DNA of 64,000 nt from Asticcacaulis solisilvae (GCF_017875235.1 NZ_JAGGMI010000001.1:434001-498000), one strand, 5' to 3'. Counted from the first letter of the stretch, positions 17,512 to 26,891 are shown. The notes: generated by a model not told the origin, from the sequence alone. Made by a program: numbers and translations.

Positions 17512-19878
17512 TCAACAGCACTTCAACCTTACGAAGCGATCCTTGGCCGAGACCGATACAGGCTGACCGTTGACCTGAAGGCGCGAGACCGCCTTTGGCA
17601 GCCACAAGCCCAGTTCCGCGGCGTCCTGGCCCTGTATCCAGACGTGCGGCTCGGCGCCGTAATCGGCGATCACAAAGCGCTTTGACAGGCTGTCGAGCAG
17701 CAGCGTATCCGAATGGCGCAGATAACTGCCATCGGCGACGAACAGGCGTTCGACCGTGGCCGGCGATGGCATGACGCCCGCCTTATAGGTGATGGCCAGC
17801 ATATAGGCATCGGTTTGCCAACCCGAGAGCGTCACGGTCGCATTGCGGTGGCGGATGCTGCCGTCGGCCTTGAGGTTGAAATAGACGTCCGTCACCTTGC
17901 CGTCGCGCCGGATGCGCGCCCCGATCATGTCCTGGCCCGTCAGGCGTTCGATCTGCGGCGCCGGTGCGCCGTCCTCAGGGAGGATCGCCGTCAGGAACTT
18001 CTGGCGCTCGGTCTTTTCGGCAGGCTCGAAGGCGTAATAGGTCGTGCGGGTATCCGGAGCGTGGTCCTTGTAGCCCTGCAATTCTCTGAGGCGCATATTT
18101 TCCGGGTAATCGGTCGGCAGGCCTGCATCCGGAAACGGTGCCGGGAAGAGCGGGCGGACCCTGACCACCGCATCGCCGTTTTTCACCACCAGGTTCTGGC
18201 CCTGGCGTACGGTTTCACCTTCGGTATGAAGCTGGAACGCGAACTGGCCGGGCTCTCTTGCCTTCAGGTCGTCATAGATGAGGATGACCCCGTCAACCCA
18301 CAGGAAGTGCCGGAAATTACGTGCGAAATAGGCCGAGGTCGGGCCGGTGGCGTCAGCAAAGACGTAGCGGAAGCCGCCAGCGTCAAGCATGTTGGGAATC
18401 TGACCCGACAGGTGCGACCCTATGTACGTATCTTCGGCGGGTTCGGCCTTGCCGTTGAACGTCACGACATTGTGGGCGGCGGTCTGGCGATAATATTCGT
18501 CATATTCCTTTCGGCCGTAGGACGCATTCCCGGAGTCGATCAGTAACGGCTTGCCCTTATGAAAAAGGACGAATCCACCCGCGTCGGCATGGGAGTGGTT
18601 CCAGGTAAAGCCGGAGCGGACCGCCAGCAGGGTCGCATCGTCCTGCCACGCGTTGCGAAGCGTCGCCCACCCCATGCCGCGATACCAGACGCTCAGGGGC
18701 ATGTCGGTCGGGCGCCCCTCCCCGCCGGCTTCCGACTTGAGGGGCATGTTCACCAGGTATCGCGGCTGATAACGGATATCCCCGCCCGTTCCGGCGGACG
18801 CCGATTTCGTGATGTACCAGAGATGGTCGGCCCGCCGGCGTTCGCTTAAATAGTAGTTGGCGACGGTGCGCGAATAGTTCTTGTCAATGCTGCCATCGCC
18901 GAAATTGACGTGCAGCAGCTTGTCCCTGGCGGGATAGGCATTGTTGATCAGGAAATCGACGGACTTTTCCAGGACCGGAATATCCACCGGCTTTTCGTTG
19001 AACATCTCGCGCCACGCCAACCGGAATTCCAGATAGGTGCCGACCGCCAGCTCGGCATAGTTGACGCTTTCCAGGAAGCCGCCGTCCTGGTCGAAGGTCG
19101 CGATCTTCGTTTCGATTCGGCTGCCGTTGAAATTCCACCATTCGACGGACGCGCGTTCCAACCGCGCCAGGTAAGGCATGGCGCGCGCATCGTCACGCGA
19201 GATAGCCACAAGGCCGACCCCGGTACCAAAGACGATATGCGCCCACCAGTTATGGCCCATGGTATCGAGGGTGTGAATGCGCTTTCTGCCATCGATCCAG
19301 TCATTGAAAACAGGATCCGCCAGCTTTTCGAGGAAGCCCGACGTCAGCGCCTTCCGTTCCGCCAGCGTCAGCGACCCGCGGATGGAGTCGTAGACCAGGC
19401 CAAAGGTTTCGCCAGAGAAGCCCATGCCGAGATCGGAATTCCACACGGGATCGCGCTGCAGGAGCGGCGCATCGGTCACCAGGTTTTTCTGCGCGCAGAA
19501 CGCCTTCAGGGCCTCATGAAGCCGGTCCGCGTAACGGGCCTCGCCGGTCATGCGATAGGCAAGGATCAGGGGTTCAAGGCTGTCGGGCAGTCTGCGGCCG
19601 TCCCGCACCGTCTCCTTGAGCGGCAGGTCCACCTGGCGGTCGGCCTCCGCCTTGATCTTTTGCCATTGCCCGGCGACTTCGGCATTGCTGGCAATCCGGC
19701 TTTTGAAATCGCGGATGGCTTCATCCGAAAAGGCCAGGTGGACACCGCCGGGTTTGACGAAAATCCGCCGGTCTTCGACTTCGACCGCGCGCTGGTCGGC
19801 GGCGAAGGTGACCGCCGGCAATGCGCCCAAGCCGGTCAGGGCAACGGACAGGGAAAAGAGCAAAACGGATTTACGCAT
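17512..19878 (-). CDS. Heparinase II/III-type polysaccharide lyase, exported
   Basis: A 788-residue protein with a Sec signal peptide (ATG at 19878; cleavage near VTFAADQ). Residues about 45-340 form the alginate_lyase-type (alpha/alpha) toroid; HTLDTMGHNWW (about 202-212) and FDQDGGFLESVNYAEL (about 262-277) line the expected active site. From about 390 to 640 comes the heparinase II/III beta-sandwich, with the landmark HSHADAGGFVLFHKGKPLLIDSG (428-450) and YYRQTAAHNVV. These lyases cleave uronic-acid glycosidic bonds by beta-elimination, leaving an unsaturated uronate. That product is the substrate of GH88 enzymes, one of which is encoded at 40186. The exact PL family and glycan cannot be assigned. 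Confidence 0.85.
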   Translation of the reverse strand: MRKSVLLFSLSVALTGLGALPAVTFAADQRAVEVEDRRIFVKPGGVHLAFSDEAIRDFKSRIASNAEVAGQWQKIKAEADRQVDLPLKETVRDGRRLPDSLEPLILAYRMTGEARYADRLHEALKAFCAQKNLVTDAPLLQRDPVWNSDLGMGFSGETFGLVYDSIRGSLTLAERKALTSGFLEKLADPVFNDWIDGRKRIHTLDTMGHNWWAHIVFGTGVGLVAISRDDARAMPYLARLERASVEWWNFNGSRIETKIATFDQDGGFLESVNYAELAVGTYLEFRLAWREMFNEKPVDIPVLEKSVDFLINNAYPARDKLLHVNFGDGSIDKNYSRTVANYYLSERRRADHLWYITKSASAGTGGDIRYQPRYLVNMPLKSEAGGEGRPTDMPLSVWYRGMGWATLRNAWQDDATLLAVRSGFTWNHSHADAGGFVLFHKGKPLLIDSGNASYGRKEYDEYYRQTAAHNVVTFNGKAEPAEDTYIGSHLSGQIPNMLDAGGFRYVFADATGPTSAYFARNFRHFLWVDGVILIYDDLKAREPGQFAFQLHTEGETVRQGQNLVVKNGDAVVRVRPLFPAPFPDAGLPTDYPENMRLRELQGYKDHAPDTRTTYYAFEPAEKTERQKFLTAILPEDGAPAPQIERLTGQDMIGARIRRDGKVTDVYFNLKADGSIRHRNATVTLSGWQTDAYMLAITYKAGVMPSPATVERLFVADGSYLRHSDTLLLDSLSKRFVIADYGAEPHVWIQGQDAAELGLWLPKAVSRLQVNGQPVSVSAKDRFVRLKCC

Positions 19879-19899
19879 GGACTTCCTCGTCTGTTTGGC

Positions 19900-19965
19900 C
19901 GGCGGAATAGTTCCGCCGCCGGTGCGCAACAATAAACGAGCGACCAGTGAAACCTGGTCGCTCGT
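19900..19965 (-). terminator. Two hairpins between TonB receptor and lyase genes
   Basis: Reading the minus strand after the receptor stop: a perfect 12-bp stem with CTGGTCGCTCGT and its complement (19936-19947/19954-19965, 6-base loop), followed by TTATTGTT, then a second stem TTCCGCCG/CGGCGGAA (19900-19918). The first resembles a leaky intrinsic terminator, which would give less lyase mRNA than receptor mRNA. Confidence 0.65.
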
Positions 19966-19985
19966 CTCGGTCCTCCTGACTACGA

Positions 19986-22850
19986 TTAGAAGTCGCGCTT
20001 GACAGTCACCCATACCGAGCGCGGGGCATTGCGCTTGAGCAGGAAACCGGCGTTCGGGAGTTGCTCGACCACGTCGTACTGCTGGACGTTGGTGGGATAG
20101 CCGGTTTTGATCATCGGATCGTAGGCCGAAATGTACTGGCCATCCAGGGCATTGCGGACGTCGATCATGATGGTCGTCTTTTTCAGGCCTTCGTACTGGA
20201 CCGAGATGTCCAGATTGTCCTGCGGCGGCAGATAGCGGTGATCAAGCGAGTTGTTGTTGAGCTTGCGCTTGTCCATCCAGCGGTGGCGGAAGTTGAAGCG
20301 GACGTCGTCCCACTTGTACGACAGCGTATTGCTGATCGTCCAGTTCGGCGTGCGGGCCAGGATGCCGTGATCGATCCGCAGGATATCGTCGTCCACGCCC
20401 TGGCCGTTGGCGCCGGTGTTGAGCCAGACATAGGTCTCGGTCGCCTTGCCGTTGAGGTAGGTGACGGATGACTGCCAGTCCAGGTTCTGCATGACCTTCC
20501 ACTTGAACCAGGCTTCGACACCGCGCGTGAAGTTCTTGTTGAAGTTTTCCGGGAGCAGATAGGTCGAGACATTGTCCTTGTCGATCGCCGTCGGGTAGTC
20601 GTTGATCGCGAAGTTCTGGTAGAAGTAGGTCACCTGGCCGTTGAACTGGCGGTCGCCGAAAATGTAGGCGATCTCGTGGCCGGTGATCAGACCGGTCGGG
20701 CCCAGCGGCCGGACCAGGGTCGCCGCCGAGCTGTAGCGGTTGATGACGCCCGCGGCCGGCTGCTTGGCGTCGAGGTAGCGATAATAGACCTTGTGCTTGG
20801 GCGAGAAGTTATAGCCGGCGGAGAAGGACCAGTTGGTGATGGACACCTCCTTGTCCGCCGTGATGACTTTCGACGGGGTCTTCACCATGACGACATTGTC
20901 GTAGACGGTCAGAGGATTGCCATCCAGTCCGCCATAGGTAAGCGTCGCCGCCGACGGGTCCCGGGTGTCCCAGGTTTCCGAATAGGTATCGGCGTGGAAG
21001 TGCGAGTTCTTGATGCTGAAATTGACATCCCAGCGTCCGTCCGACCAACTGATGCCGGCATAGGGCGAAAATTCGGCGATGGTTGCCTTTTGCTGGACCG
21101 TCGTGAACGCGCCCGAACCATAGTTGCCCCACCCGCCGGCGTCGGTCAGCTGATAGACCGTGCCGGTATTGGTCACGTAGCGGACGTTCAGGTTCTCGAC
21201 TCCCTCATGCGCCCAGGCCGACATGCCGAGACCACTGGCCCAGTTTTCATTGAGCTGGTCGGACTTGGCGAGATAGGCGCCGAAGTTGAAGCCCCAGTAA
21301 TCTCCGGCCCAGTTCGCCGTGAAGGCGGCTTCGACGTCGCGCGACTCGCGGTAATTGTCCTCCATGCGCGTCTGCAGGACGAGGTCCCGCGTACTGGCTT
21401 CCGCCGGCACGGTCCCCGACGGGTAGGTGCCGTTGGCCAGCGGCGTCGTCGCCGTGACAACGCCGCCGCGCATGTCGATGTCACGGTTGGGCAGGATGTT
21501 GTAGGTGATGCAGCGGCCCGGAGCCGTCGCCGAGGTCACGGTCGGACAGGCGGCGCCCGTGCGGTAATTCGTGCCCAGGTGCGATCCGCCGACATTGTTG
21601 GCGACGCGCGCCATCAGGGTTCCGGCTGAGTTGTAGTACTCGTAATAGCCGGGCGTGCGATCAAGGTTGTTGATGTTCAGGCCATAGCGTTCGCGGCCGG
21701 CGCCGGCGGCATCGAGCGAGACGAGATCCTGCGTCTTGAAGCCCTGGCCGCGATAGGTCGACGTGTTGAGCCGGAAGTTGCCGCCGAAGGCCCAGCGGCC
21801 GTTCGTCTGGTGATCCCAGCGCACCCAGGCCGCGTCCTGCTTGTAGCGGAAGCCCTTCGATGGATCGAGCGTGTGCGTTCCCGGCCGGAAATAGTTCGGA
21901 ACGGTCTGCTGTCCACCCTTCAGCCAAAGATTGAGATCGCGCGGAAACCCGGCGATCGGCTCCGAATTTTCATAGCCGTAGGCCGGCTGGAAGAAGGCCG
22001 TGAGCTCGGCATTGGTATCGTCAAGATGCTTGAAGGTCCCCTTGAAGCTGCCGGAACCGTTGGCGGTTTCGTACTTCTTGACCCAGTTCAGCTTGAGCAT
22101 GCCGCCGTCATTGAGATTGTAGCCGGGATCGACCTGGCCCGTCGACGTGCGATAGAAGCCGCTGAGCGAGAAGCCGAGATCGCCCGCCTTGTTCAGCCAC
22201 CCGTAATAGCCCTGAAGCTCCTTCCACGACAGGTGAAGGTCCTCGCCCTCGAAGCCGACCTTGGCGATGATATTGGCTTCATTGCGGATGTCGCGGGTGA
22301 TGTAGTTGAAGGTCGACCCCATGCCGGTCGTGATGGCCGTGGCCGAAGACCCGCCGCGCACCGACTCGACGCGTCCGGTCGACGGGTCCGTGCGGTTGAA
22401 ATAGCCGTCCTGGAAGCCGCTGAACTTGAAGGGAACGACCGGCAGGCCGTCTTCCAGGATCGTCGTCCAGAAGTAGCCCGAGGTATTGGCGCCCGTGCCC
22501 ACCGTCATGCCGCGGGTGAAGACTTCGTTGCGAGCGACGCCGTCATTGGTTTCCACCACCACGCCCGGCATGTCGCGCAACATATCGTCGGCACTGATGG
22601 GCGTAAATTTCGACATGTCATCTTCGGTCAGGACCGAGTAGGACGAGTTTGCCTTTTTCGCCTTGGTCTTCACGGGGGAGCCGGTGACGATGACGACATC
22701 ATTGCCTTCGCCCTCGCCGGCCGGTGCATTCGTCGTCTGCGCGGCGGCGGCGCCGGCCGATACCAACCCGATGCCTATGGCCGCGACCAATGCGAGGCGC
22801 GAAACATGCACAGGTTTACCGTGCCCGATAGGGGCGAGTGTCTTTTTCAT
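19986..22850 (-). CDS. TonB-dependent outer-membrane receptor 1
   Basis: A 954-residue receptor. The ATG at 22850 is preceded by GGAGGAAACAG and opens a signal peptide ending near AGAAAAQT. A TonB-box-like segment, NDVVIVTGSPVKTK, follows, then the plug (SADDMLRDMPGVVVETNDGVARNEVFTRGM). The long beta-barrel ends in SVWVTVKRDF with a terminal Phe, as in outer-membrane proteins. Such receptors import oligosaccharides using the TonB-ExbBD energy system. The lyase and oxygenase-like genes follow on the same strand. Operator-like palindromes upstream, one overlapping the predicted -10 element, suggest LacI control. Confidence 0.92.
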   Translation of the reverse strand: MKKTLAPIGHGKPVHVSRLALVAAIGIGLVSAGAAAAQTTNAPAGEGEGNDVVIVTGSPVKTKAKKANSSYSVLTEDDMSKFTPISADDMLRDMPGVVVETNDGVARNEVFTRGMTVGTGANTSGYFWTTILEDGLPVVPFKFSGFQDGYFNRTDPSTGRVESVRGGSSATAITTGMGSTFNYITRDIRNEANIIAKVGFEGEDLHLSWKELQGYYGWLNKAGDLGFSLSGFYRTSTGQVDPGYNLNDGGMLKLNWVKKYETANGSGSFKGTFKHLDDTNAELTAFFQPAYGYENSEPIAGFPRDLNLWLKGGQQTVPNYFRPGTHTLDPSKGFRYKQDAAWVRWDHQTNGRWAFGGNFRLNTSTYRGQGFKTQDLVSLDAAGAGRERYGLNINNLDRTPGYYEYYNSAGTLMARVANNVGGSHLGTNYRTGAACPTVTSATAPGRCITYNILPNRDIDMRGGVVTATTPLANGTYPSGTVPAEASTRDLVLQTRMEDNYRESRDVEAAFTANWAGDYWGFNFGAYLAKSDQLNENWASGLGMSAWAHEGVENLNVRYVTNTGTVYQLTDAGGWGNYGSGAFTTVQQKATIAEFSPYAGISWSDGRWDVNFSIKNSHFHADTYSETWDTRDPSAATLTYGGLDGNPLTVYDNVVMVKTPSKVITADKEVSITNWSFSAGYNFSPKHKVYYRYLDAKQPAAGVINRYSSAATLVRPLGPTGLITGHEIAYIFGDRQFNGQVTYFYQNFAINDYPTAIDKDNVSTYLLPENFNKNFTRGVEAWFKWKVMQNLDWQSSVTYLNGKATETYVWLNTGANGQGVDDDILRIDHGILARTPNWTISNTLSYKWDDVRFNFRHRWMDKRKLNNNSLDHRYLPPQDNLDISVQYEGLKKTTIMIDVRNALDGQYISAYDPMIKTGYPTNVQQYDVVEQLPNAGFLLKRNAPRSVWVTVKRDF

Positions 22851-22918
22851 CCTGTTTCCTCCCAGCGGGCTGTCCGCCCGACACGTTTTTTGACCCCCGC
22901 CCCGCTTCCGAAGCGGAA

Positions 22919-22932
22919 AGTTATCGATAACA
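22919..22932. promoter_or_regulatory. LacI-type operator candidate, TonB receptor 1 (proximal)
   Basis: AGTTATCGATAACA, a perfect 12-bp palindrome GTTATCGATAAC with the TATCGATA core shared by the other sites. It lies about 70 bp upstream of the receptor start. Confidence 0.6.
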
Positions 22933-22958
22933 ACTTTACCCGTCCGGGCGCCGAGTTC

Positions 22959-22993
22959 TGATATCGTTATCAGATATTTTTTGCGCCTGTCAA
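22959..22993 (-). promoter_or_regulatory. Promoter and overlapping operator of TonB receptor 1
   Basis: Operator candidate TGATATCGTTATCA at 22959-22972. On the minus strand TTGACA (22993-22988) is followed after 16 bases by GATAAC (22971-22966), so the -10 element lies inside the palindrome, the usual geometry for repression. Confidence 0.6.
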
Positions 22994-23169
22994 CGCCGCC
23001 AAACGCGAGAAAGCCACTTCCGGCACTCGTATGCGTTGCCTCAACGTGCAATCCGCGCGACATAACCTTTGATTAATAAAGGAATTTTATGCACACTTGC
23101 TGCCTTGTTGCCAATCCGACACATTCGAGCACTTGTTCGTTACGCATCAAAACACCTGATACCAATATC

Positions 23170-23183
23170 TGATATCGATATCT
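23170..23183. promoter_or_regulatory. LacI-type operator candidate, distal to TonB receptor 1
   Basis: TGATATCGATATCT, with a perfect GATATCGATATC core at 23171-23182. It lies 320 bp upstream of the receptor start and just past the 3' end of the esterase gene; it could be an auxiliary operator for looping. The rest of the 366-bp gap 22851-23216 shows no gene. Confidence 0.55.
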
Positions 23184-23216
23184 AGCAGCTCCGCGATATC
23201 TCAAGCCACACATGAC

Positions 23217-24086
23217 TTACGGGCCTTTAGGTGAAAGGGCCGCTTCGCCCCTGGCAAGCGTTCGCGTGATCCATTGCCCGGCCAGCTCCGGCCACTGCCC
23301 GTGGGTGCCGTCAAGGTCACGCAAGGCAAATCCGTGCGGCGCGTCGGGGAAGATATGCGCCTCGACATCACCGCCGGAGCGTCGCATTGCCGTAAGGAAG
23401 TTGAGAGCGTGCTCAAGCGGAACCGGTTCGTCGCGCAGGGCGTATACCAGGAAGGCCGGAACAGCGGGAATACCGTGCGGTTCGCCCGCCACGCCGATCG
23501 GCCAGCGATCGTAGAAGGCCTGTTTCTCGACCGGAGGATAGTCAGGCTTGCCGGCCGGCGCCTTGTAATTTCGATGATTGGCGTTCAACGGCGCATATCC
23601 CACGATCAGTCCGGCCGCTCGCACCGGGTGGTCCTGGCACGCCATGACGCCCGCCAGGTGACCCCCGGACGAAAGGCCAACGTGCAGAAGCGGCAACTGC
23701 GGCAACCACTGCAGATAGTCCAGGCACGCCAGGCCATCGGCCCGCGCAATGTCGGAAGGCCAGGTTTTAAGGCTCAACGGATCGGCCTGGCCGGGCAGGC
23801 GATGCGTGACGACATAGGCGTCGACGCCAAGCCCGGCCAGCCATAACGCGACCGCGACACCTTCCTTGTCATGGACGAGATCGAGATAGCCGCCGCCGGG
23901 ATAGACCAGCGCCCTGGCGCGCGGCGCATTGGGCGACCGGTAAAGATGCAGTTCCAGGCGGCTCACCGCATAGAACCGGCGGTCGGGCCAGACACCTTCC
24001 AGCCGGTTCGGCGCCCCTTCGGACAGCACAATCCGCTCATCCGCCTCCATTAGACCTTCGACGCTTACCCGCTTCACTTCCGGCAT
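23217..24086 (-). CDS. Alpha/beta hydrolase, acetyl-esterase-like
   Basis: A 289-residue hydrolase without a signal peptide. The ATG at 24086, six bases after GGGAG, is chosen over a GTG at 24101. The Aes/BD-FAE-like fold is recognised from ALVYPGGGYLDLVHDKEGVAVALWLAGLGVDAYVVTHRLPG (oxyanion region) and the nucleophile elbow GLSSGGHLAG; the acid is probably in VYALRDEPVP and the His in PDAPHGFAL. In polysaccharide loci such enzymes deacylate oligosaccharides. Lack of an export signal would place it in the cytoplasm, acting on imported, possibly acetylated, fragments. It is divergent from the 842-residue protein, and both share a gap with two operator-like palindromes. Confidence 0.85.
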   Translation of the reverse strand: MPEVKRVSVEGLMEADERIVLSEGAPNRLEGVWPDRRFYAVSRLELHLYRSPNAPRARALVYPGGGYLDLVHDKEGVAVALWLAGLGVDAYVVTHRLPGQADPLSLKTWPSDIARADGLACLDYLQWLPQLPLLHVGLSSGGHLAGVMACQDHPVRAAGLIVGYAPLNANHRNYKAPAGKPDYPPVEKQAFYDRWPIGVAGEPHGIPAVPAFLVYALRDEPVPLEHALNFLTAMRRSGGDVEAHIFPDAPHGFALRDLDGTHGQWPELAGQWITRTLARGEAALSPKGP

Positions 24087-24129
24087 GACATTCTCCCGCA
24101 CGCGTGATCCGGTCCATACTGAGCGAGAA

Positions 24130-24143
24130 AGATATCGATATCA
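24130..24143. promoter_or_regulatory. LacI-type operator candidate, esterase side
   Basis: AGATATCGATATCA with the perfect GATATCGATATC core (24131-24142), 44 bp upstream of the esterase start. Confidence 0.6.
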
Positions 24144-24199
24144 ATATCCCGGCCTCCTAGTTCCCAAGAATGCTCGTTGCCTTCACTCAGACTAGGCTC

Positions 24200-24241
24200 T
24201 TGACAACAGCGTTTGAACGAATGATTTTGTTATCGATATCA
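24200..24241 (+). promoter_or_regulatory. Promoter and operator of the 842-residue protein gene
   Basis: TTGACA at 24200-24205 with a weak -10 (TGATTT/GATTTT) near 24222-24228, and operator TGTTATCGATATCA at 24228-24241 covering the expected transcription start. Confidence 0.55.
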
Positions 24242-24277
24242 GAACAAGCTGACATTGAACGGCCGGCGGGAGGCAAG

Positions 24278-26806
24278 ATGACACGAAAAACATTCCTGGC
24301 GCGCAGGCCGGGCCAGGCCGTCTTAGATCGGTATGATTTTAAGTGGAAACATCATACCGATCTAAGTTTTTGTTTTGTCGCGATATTTAAGGCGAAAACC
24401 CCAAAGACGCTTCTTGGCACTTTTCGCCATATCGCTCTAGGCGCGCTCTCGGTTACACTCCTCGGCACGGCGATACCATTGACCGGTTTGGCCGCCATGC
24501 CCACCGACATCCTTGTTTTCGGCGATGAGGCCTCCGAACGCGCCCACCTCGTGACGGCGGAGACCAGCGACGTGATCCGCGGCGGACTTGGGCAACCGGC
24601 GCGAAGACTGCTGCCCCTGAAGCCGGGGCCAGGCAATACGCCAGGCAATACGGATGAATGGCGCGGCGGGTCCGTTGCCTTCCAGCTCAAGGTCGAGGGC
24701 GGCCGGCAGAATTACCTGACGGTCCGGTTATGGGGCTCCGACGATTCCGCCAACCGGGCAACGCTCTATTGCGACGGCAAACAGGTCGGCTATCGCCAGC
24801 TGAGCGACATCGACATCCTCGACCAGGGCACCCACGGCAAGGTGAAGCCCGGTCATTTCCACTATGTGACGCATCCCCTCCCCGTGGCCCTGACCGCCGG
24901 CAAGTCCCGCATCAGTTGCCATATCCGGGCGACCGGCCCCATCTGGCGGTACGGCGGCGATATCGCGAAGTTTCAGCGCGCCATGACCGAGCCGTCGCGC
25001 GGCTTCTATGCCCTGGCCGTCCACGCCGATAAGATGGCGCCCTCTTTCGGAGACGACGGCAGGCCCGCGCCCTATCCGATAAACCCTTCCACATCGCCTG
25101 AGGTGCTGACCCGGGTGAAGGCACGGGTCAATGACCAGATCAAACAGCTCTGGCGGCTGCGAGGCCGCGCGCCGCACCAGATGGAAATCAGCTTCCTTGC
25201 AAAGACCTATGAGACCGAATGGACCGACGGCTATCATCGGCCGGAAACCGTCGCCGCCATCCTTGCCGGCGCCGACGCCTATTATGCGCGGTTCCTGGCC
25301 AATCCCGACATAGCACTGAACGACGTCAACACGCCCAACCCCGGATGGTTCGGTTTCGGCCTGCTGGGTGAGGCGCTTAAAATCGTCGGGCCGCACATCC
25401 AGACGGAGCTGGACCAGCCCCTGACCGGGCCGGGCGGCCACCCTATCCGACGCCGCGACGCCTATGAGGCCATGTTCCTCCATAGCCTGGACTGGAACAG
25501 GAAGCACCGCCGGCTGTACACCAACCAGTCAATGATCAAGGACCTTTACGGCATCTGGAACAACAACGAAGGCCTGATCGCCATAGGCAGCGCCCGGGCT
25601 GAGCCGCGAGACCGGCTTCTGCCGTTCTTCTACGAATCGATCGGCCTGCGGCCCTGGACCGGCAGCCTGAACGACAAGGGCGAGCCAACCTATGCCGCGG
25701 CCGAGGGCGATGCCCGGTTTTCCGTCCCAAAGAACTACTTCGAAACCACCCGCAAGGGCCTGACCAAGGAACTGGGCTATGTCGGAGGATATGGCGAGGT
25801 CCTGGACTGGGTCGCGGAAATTTACGACGCGACACGCCCCGCCAGGGGGCAGGCCGGTGACGCCATGATCCGCGATCAGCTGGTGAAACTCGCGCAGGCG
25901 CGGGCGGTTTTCCGCATCCCCCACGCCGACGGCGACGGCTTCCGGTCGATGCGCCTGGAAACCGGGATCGGCTGGCGGGACATGCACTATCCTGGCGACG
26001 TCATATACGGGCAAAGGCCGTCCTGGGACGCCTCGCCGCTCCAGGTCGCCGTCGCGACACAGGATCCGAAGCTGATTGCCTACGCCCAGCAGCAGATGGC
26101 GGACAACCAGCTGTTTCCAAGCATCGAACACATGATGACGACAAAGACCCTGCGCGCCACCATCGGGCTGATCGACGTCATCGAAGACTATGAAACGCTT
26201 CGCCGATTGCCCCCGCAGCCCTATCGCCTGCCCATGTCGGAGGGCCAGCCGGACTTCGTTTTCACGGACGAGGAAAACGGCGTCGTCGCCGTGAAAAATG
26301 GCGGCGACATCCTGTATGCGTCCCTGTACTGGCGGGCAAACTACGCGATCAGCGGTGTCGGCCGGGTGCATTACATCACGCCTGAAACCGACCGGATCGC
26401 TACCGTGGCTCTGGACCGGCAGGAATTCGAACCCAGCGGCCTCTATTTCACGCGCCCCAACAATCCGCACATTAATGGCATGCGCTTCACCGTCAAGTAT
26501 CCCGACGATGGCGACGTCTGGACGGCCGGTGAGCAGAACCCCGTCGCGAAACTTCCGGAAGGCACGCAATATATCCCGGGCGAGGACAGCCCCTATGCCG
26601 GCCGCGCGGATTTTTACCAGCTGACCTACGGGCCTTACCTCATCGCGATCAACGCCTCCGCGGCCAAGTCCTTCGACGTGGCCCTGCCGGCCCGGACACA
26701 GCCCGTCAAGGAACTGGTCACCGGCGCCGTCGTTCCACCGGCGATACCGGCGCTGGCGCTGAAACCGGGAACGACCGCCGTCATCTTCCTCGGTGACGAA
26801 AAATGA
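24278..26806 (+). CDS. Unrecognised 842-residue exported protein, lyase/hydrolase-like architecture
   Basis: The ATG at 24278 follows GGGAGG by four bases. The protein begins MTRKTFLARRPGQAV; the next roughly 39 residues are encoded by a 117-bp dispersed repeat; then comes a hydrophobic signal core (IALGALSVTLLGTAIPLTGLAA). The mature part has an N-terminal beta-sandwich (about 95-255: WRGGSVAFQLKVEGGRQNYLTVRLWGSD, IRATGPIWRYG), a long helical middle suggestive of an (alpha/alpha) toroid (WFGFGLLGEALKIVG, NNNEGLIAIGSARAE, MHYPGDVIYGQRPSWDASPLQVA), and a C-terminal beta-rich region ending FDVALPARTQP...TAVIFLGDEK. That plan fits polysaccharide lyases and toroid glycosidases, but I cannot name the family. 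Its place in a LacI-controlled locus supports a role in glycan breakdown. Confidence 0.8.
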   Translation: MTRKTFLARRPGQAVLDRYDFKWKHHTDLSFCFVAIFKAKTPKTLLGTFRHIALGALSVTLLGTAIPLTGLAAMPTDILVFGDEASERAHLVTAETSDVIRGGLGQPARRLLPLKPGPGNTPGNTDEWRGGSVAFQLKVEGGRQNYLTVRLWGSDDSANRATLYCDGKQVGYRQLSDIDILDQGTHGKVKPGHFHYVTHPLPVALTAGKSRISCHIRATGPIWRYGGDIAKFQRAMTEPSRGFYALAVHADKMAPSFGDDGRPAPYPINPSTSPEVLTRVKARVNDQIKQLWRLRGRAPHQMEISFLAKTYETEWTDGYHRPETVAAILAGADAYYARFLANPDIALNDVNTPNPGWFGFGLLGEALKIVGPHIQTELDQPLTGPGGHPIRRRDAYEAMFLHSLDWNRKHRRLYTNQSMIKDLYGIWNNNEGLIAIGSARAEPRDRLLPFFYESIGLRPWTGSLNDKGEPTYAAAEGDARFSVPKNYFETTRKGLTKELGYVGGYGEVLDWVAEIYDATRPARGQAGDAMIRDQLVKLAQARAVFRIPHADGDGFRSMRLETGIGWRDMHYPGDVIYGQRPSWDASPLQVAVATQDPKLIAYAQQQMADNQLFPSIEHMMTTKTLRATIGLIDVIEDYETLRRLPPQPYRLPMSEGQPDFVFTDEENGVVAVKNGGDILYASLYWRANYAISGVGRVHYITPETDRIATVALDRQEFEPSGLYFTRPNNPHINGMRFTVKYPDDGDVWTAGEQNPVAKLPEGTQYIPGEDSPYAGRADFYQLTYGPYLIAINASAAKSFDVALPARTQPVKELVTGAVVPPAIPALALKPGTTAVIFLGDEK
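24324..24440 (+). repeat. Dispersed 117-bp structured repeat, copy 1 (in frame in a gene)
   Basis: Stem-loop 1: a 13-bp core AGATCGGTATGAT and its complement (24325-24337/24351-24363), extendable to 15 bp here, with a 13-base loop. Stem-loop 2: GCGATAT (24380-24386) and GGCGAAAA (24391-24398) pair with TTTTCGCC (24421-24428) and ATATCGC (24429-24435). This copy is nearly identical to the one at 33572 and is read through as codons 16-54 of the 842-residue protein. Confidence 0.85.
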
Positions 26807-26891
26807 GACACCTTGTGACACAGGGCTTTGCGTCCCTCGCGGCAAAGGCATGCCGAGCGCATCCGTCATCTCGGATCTTTCACAGGAGACC

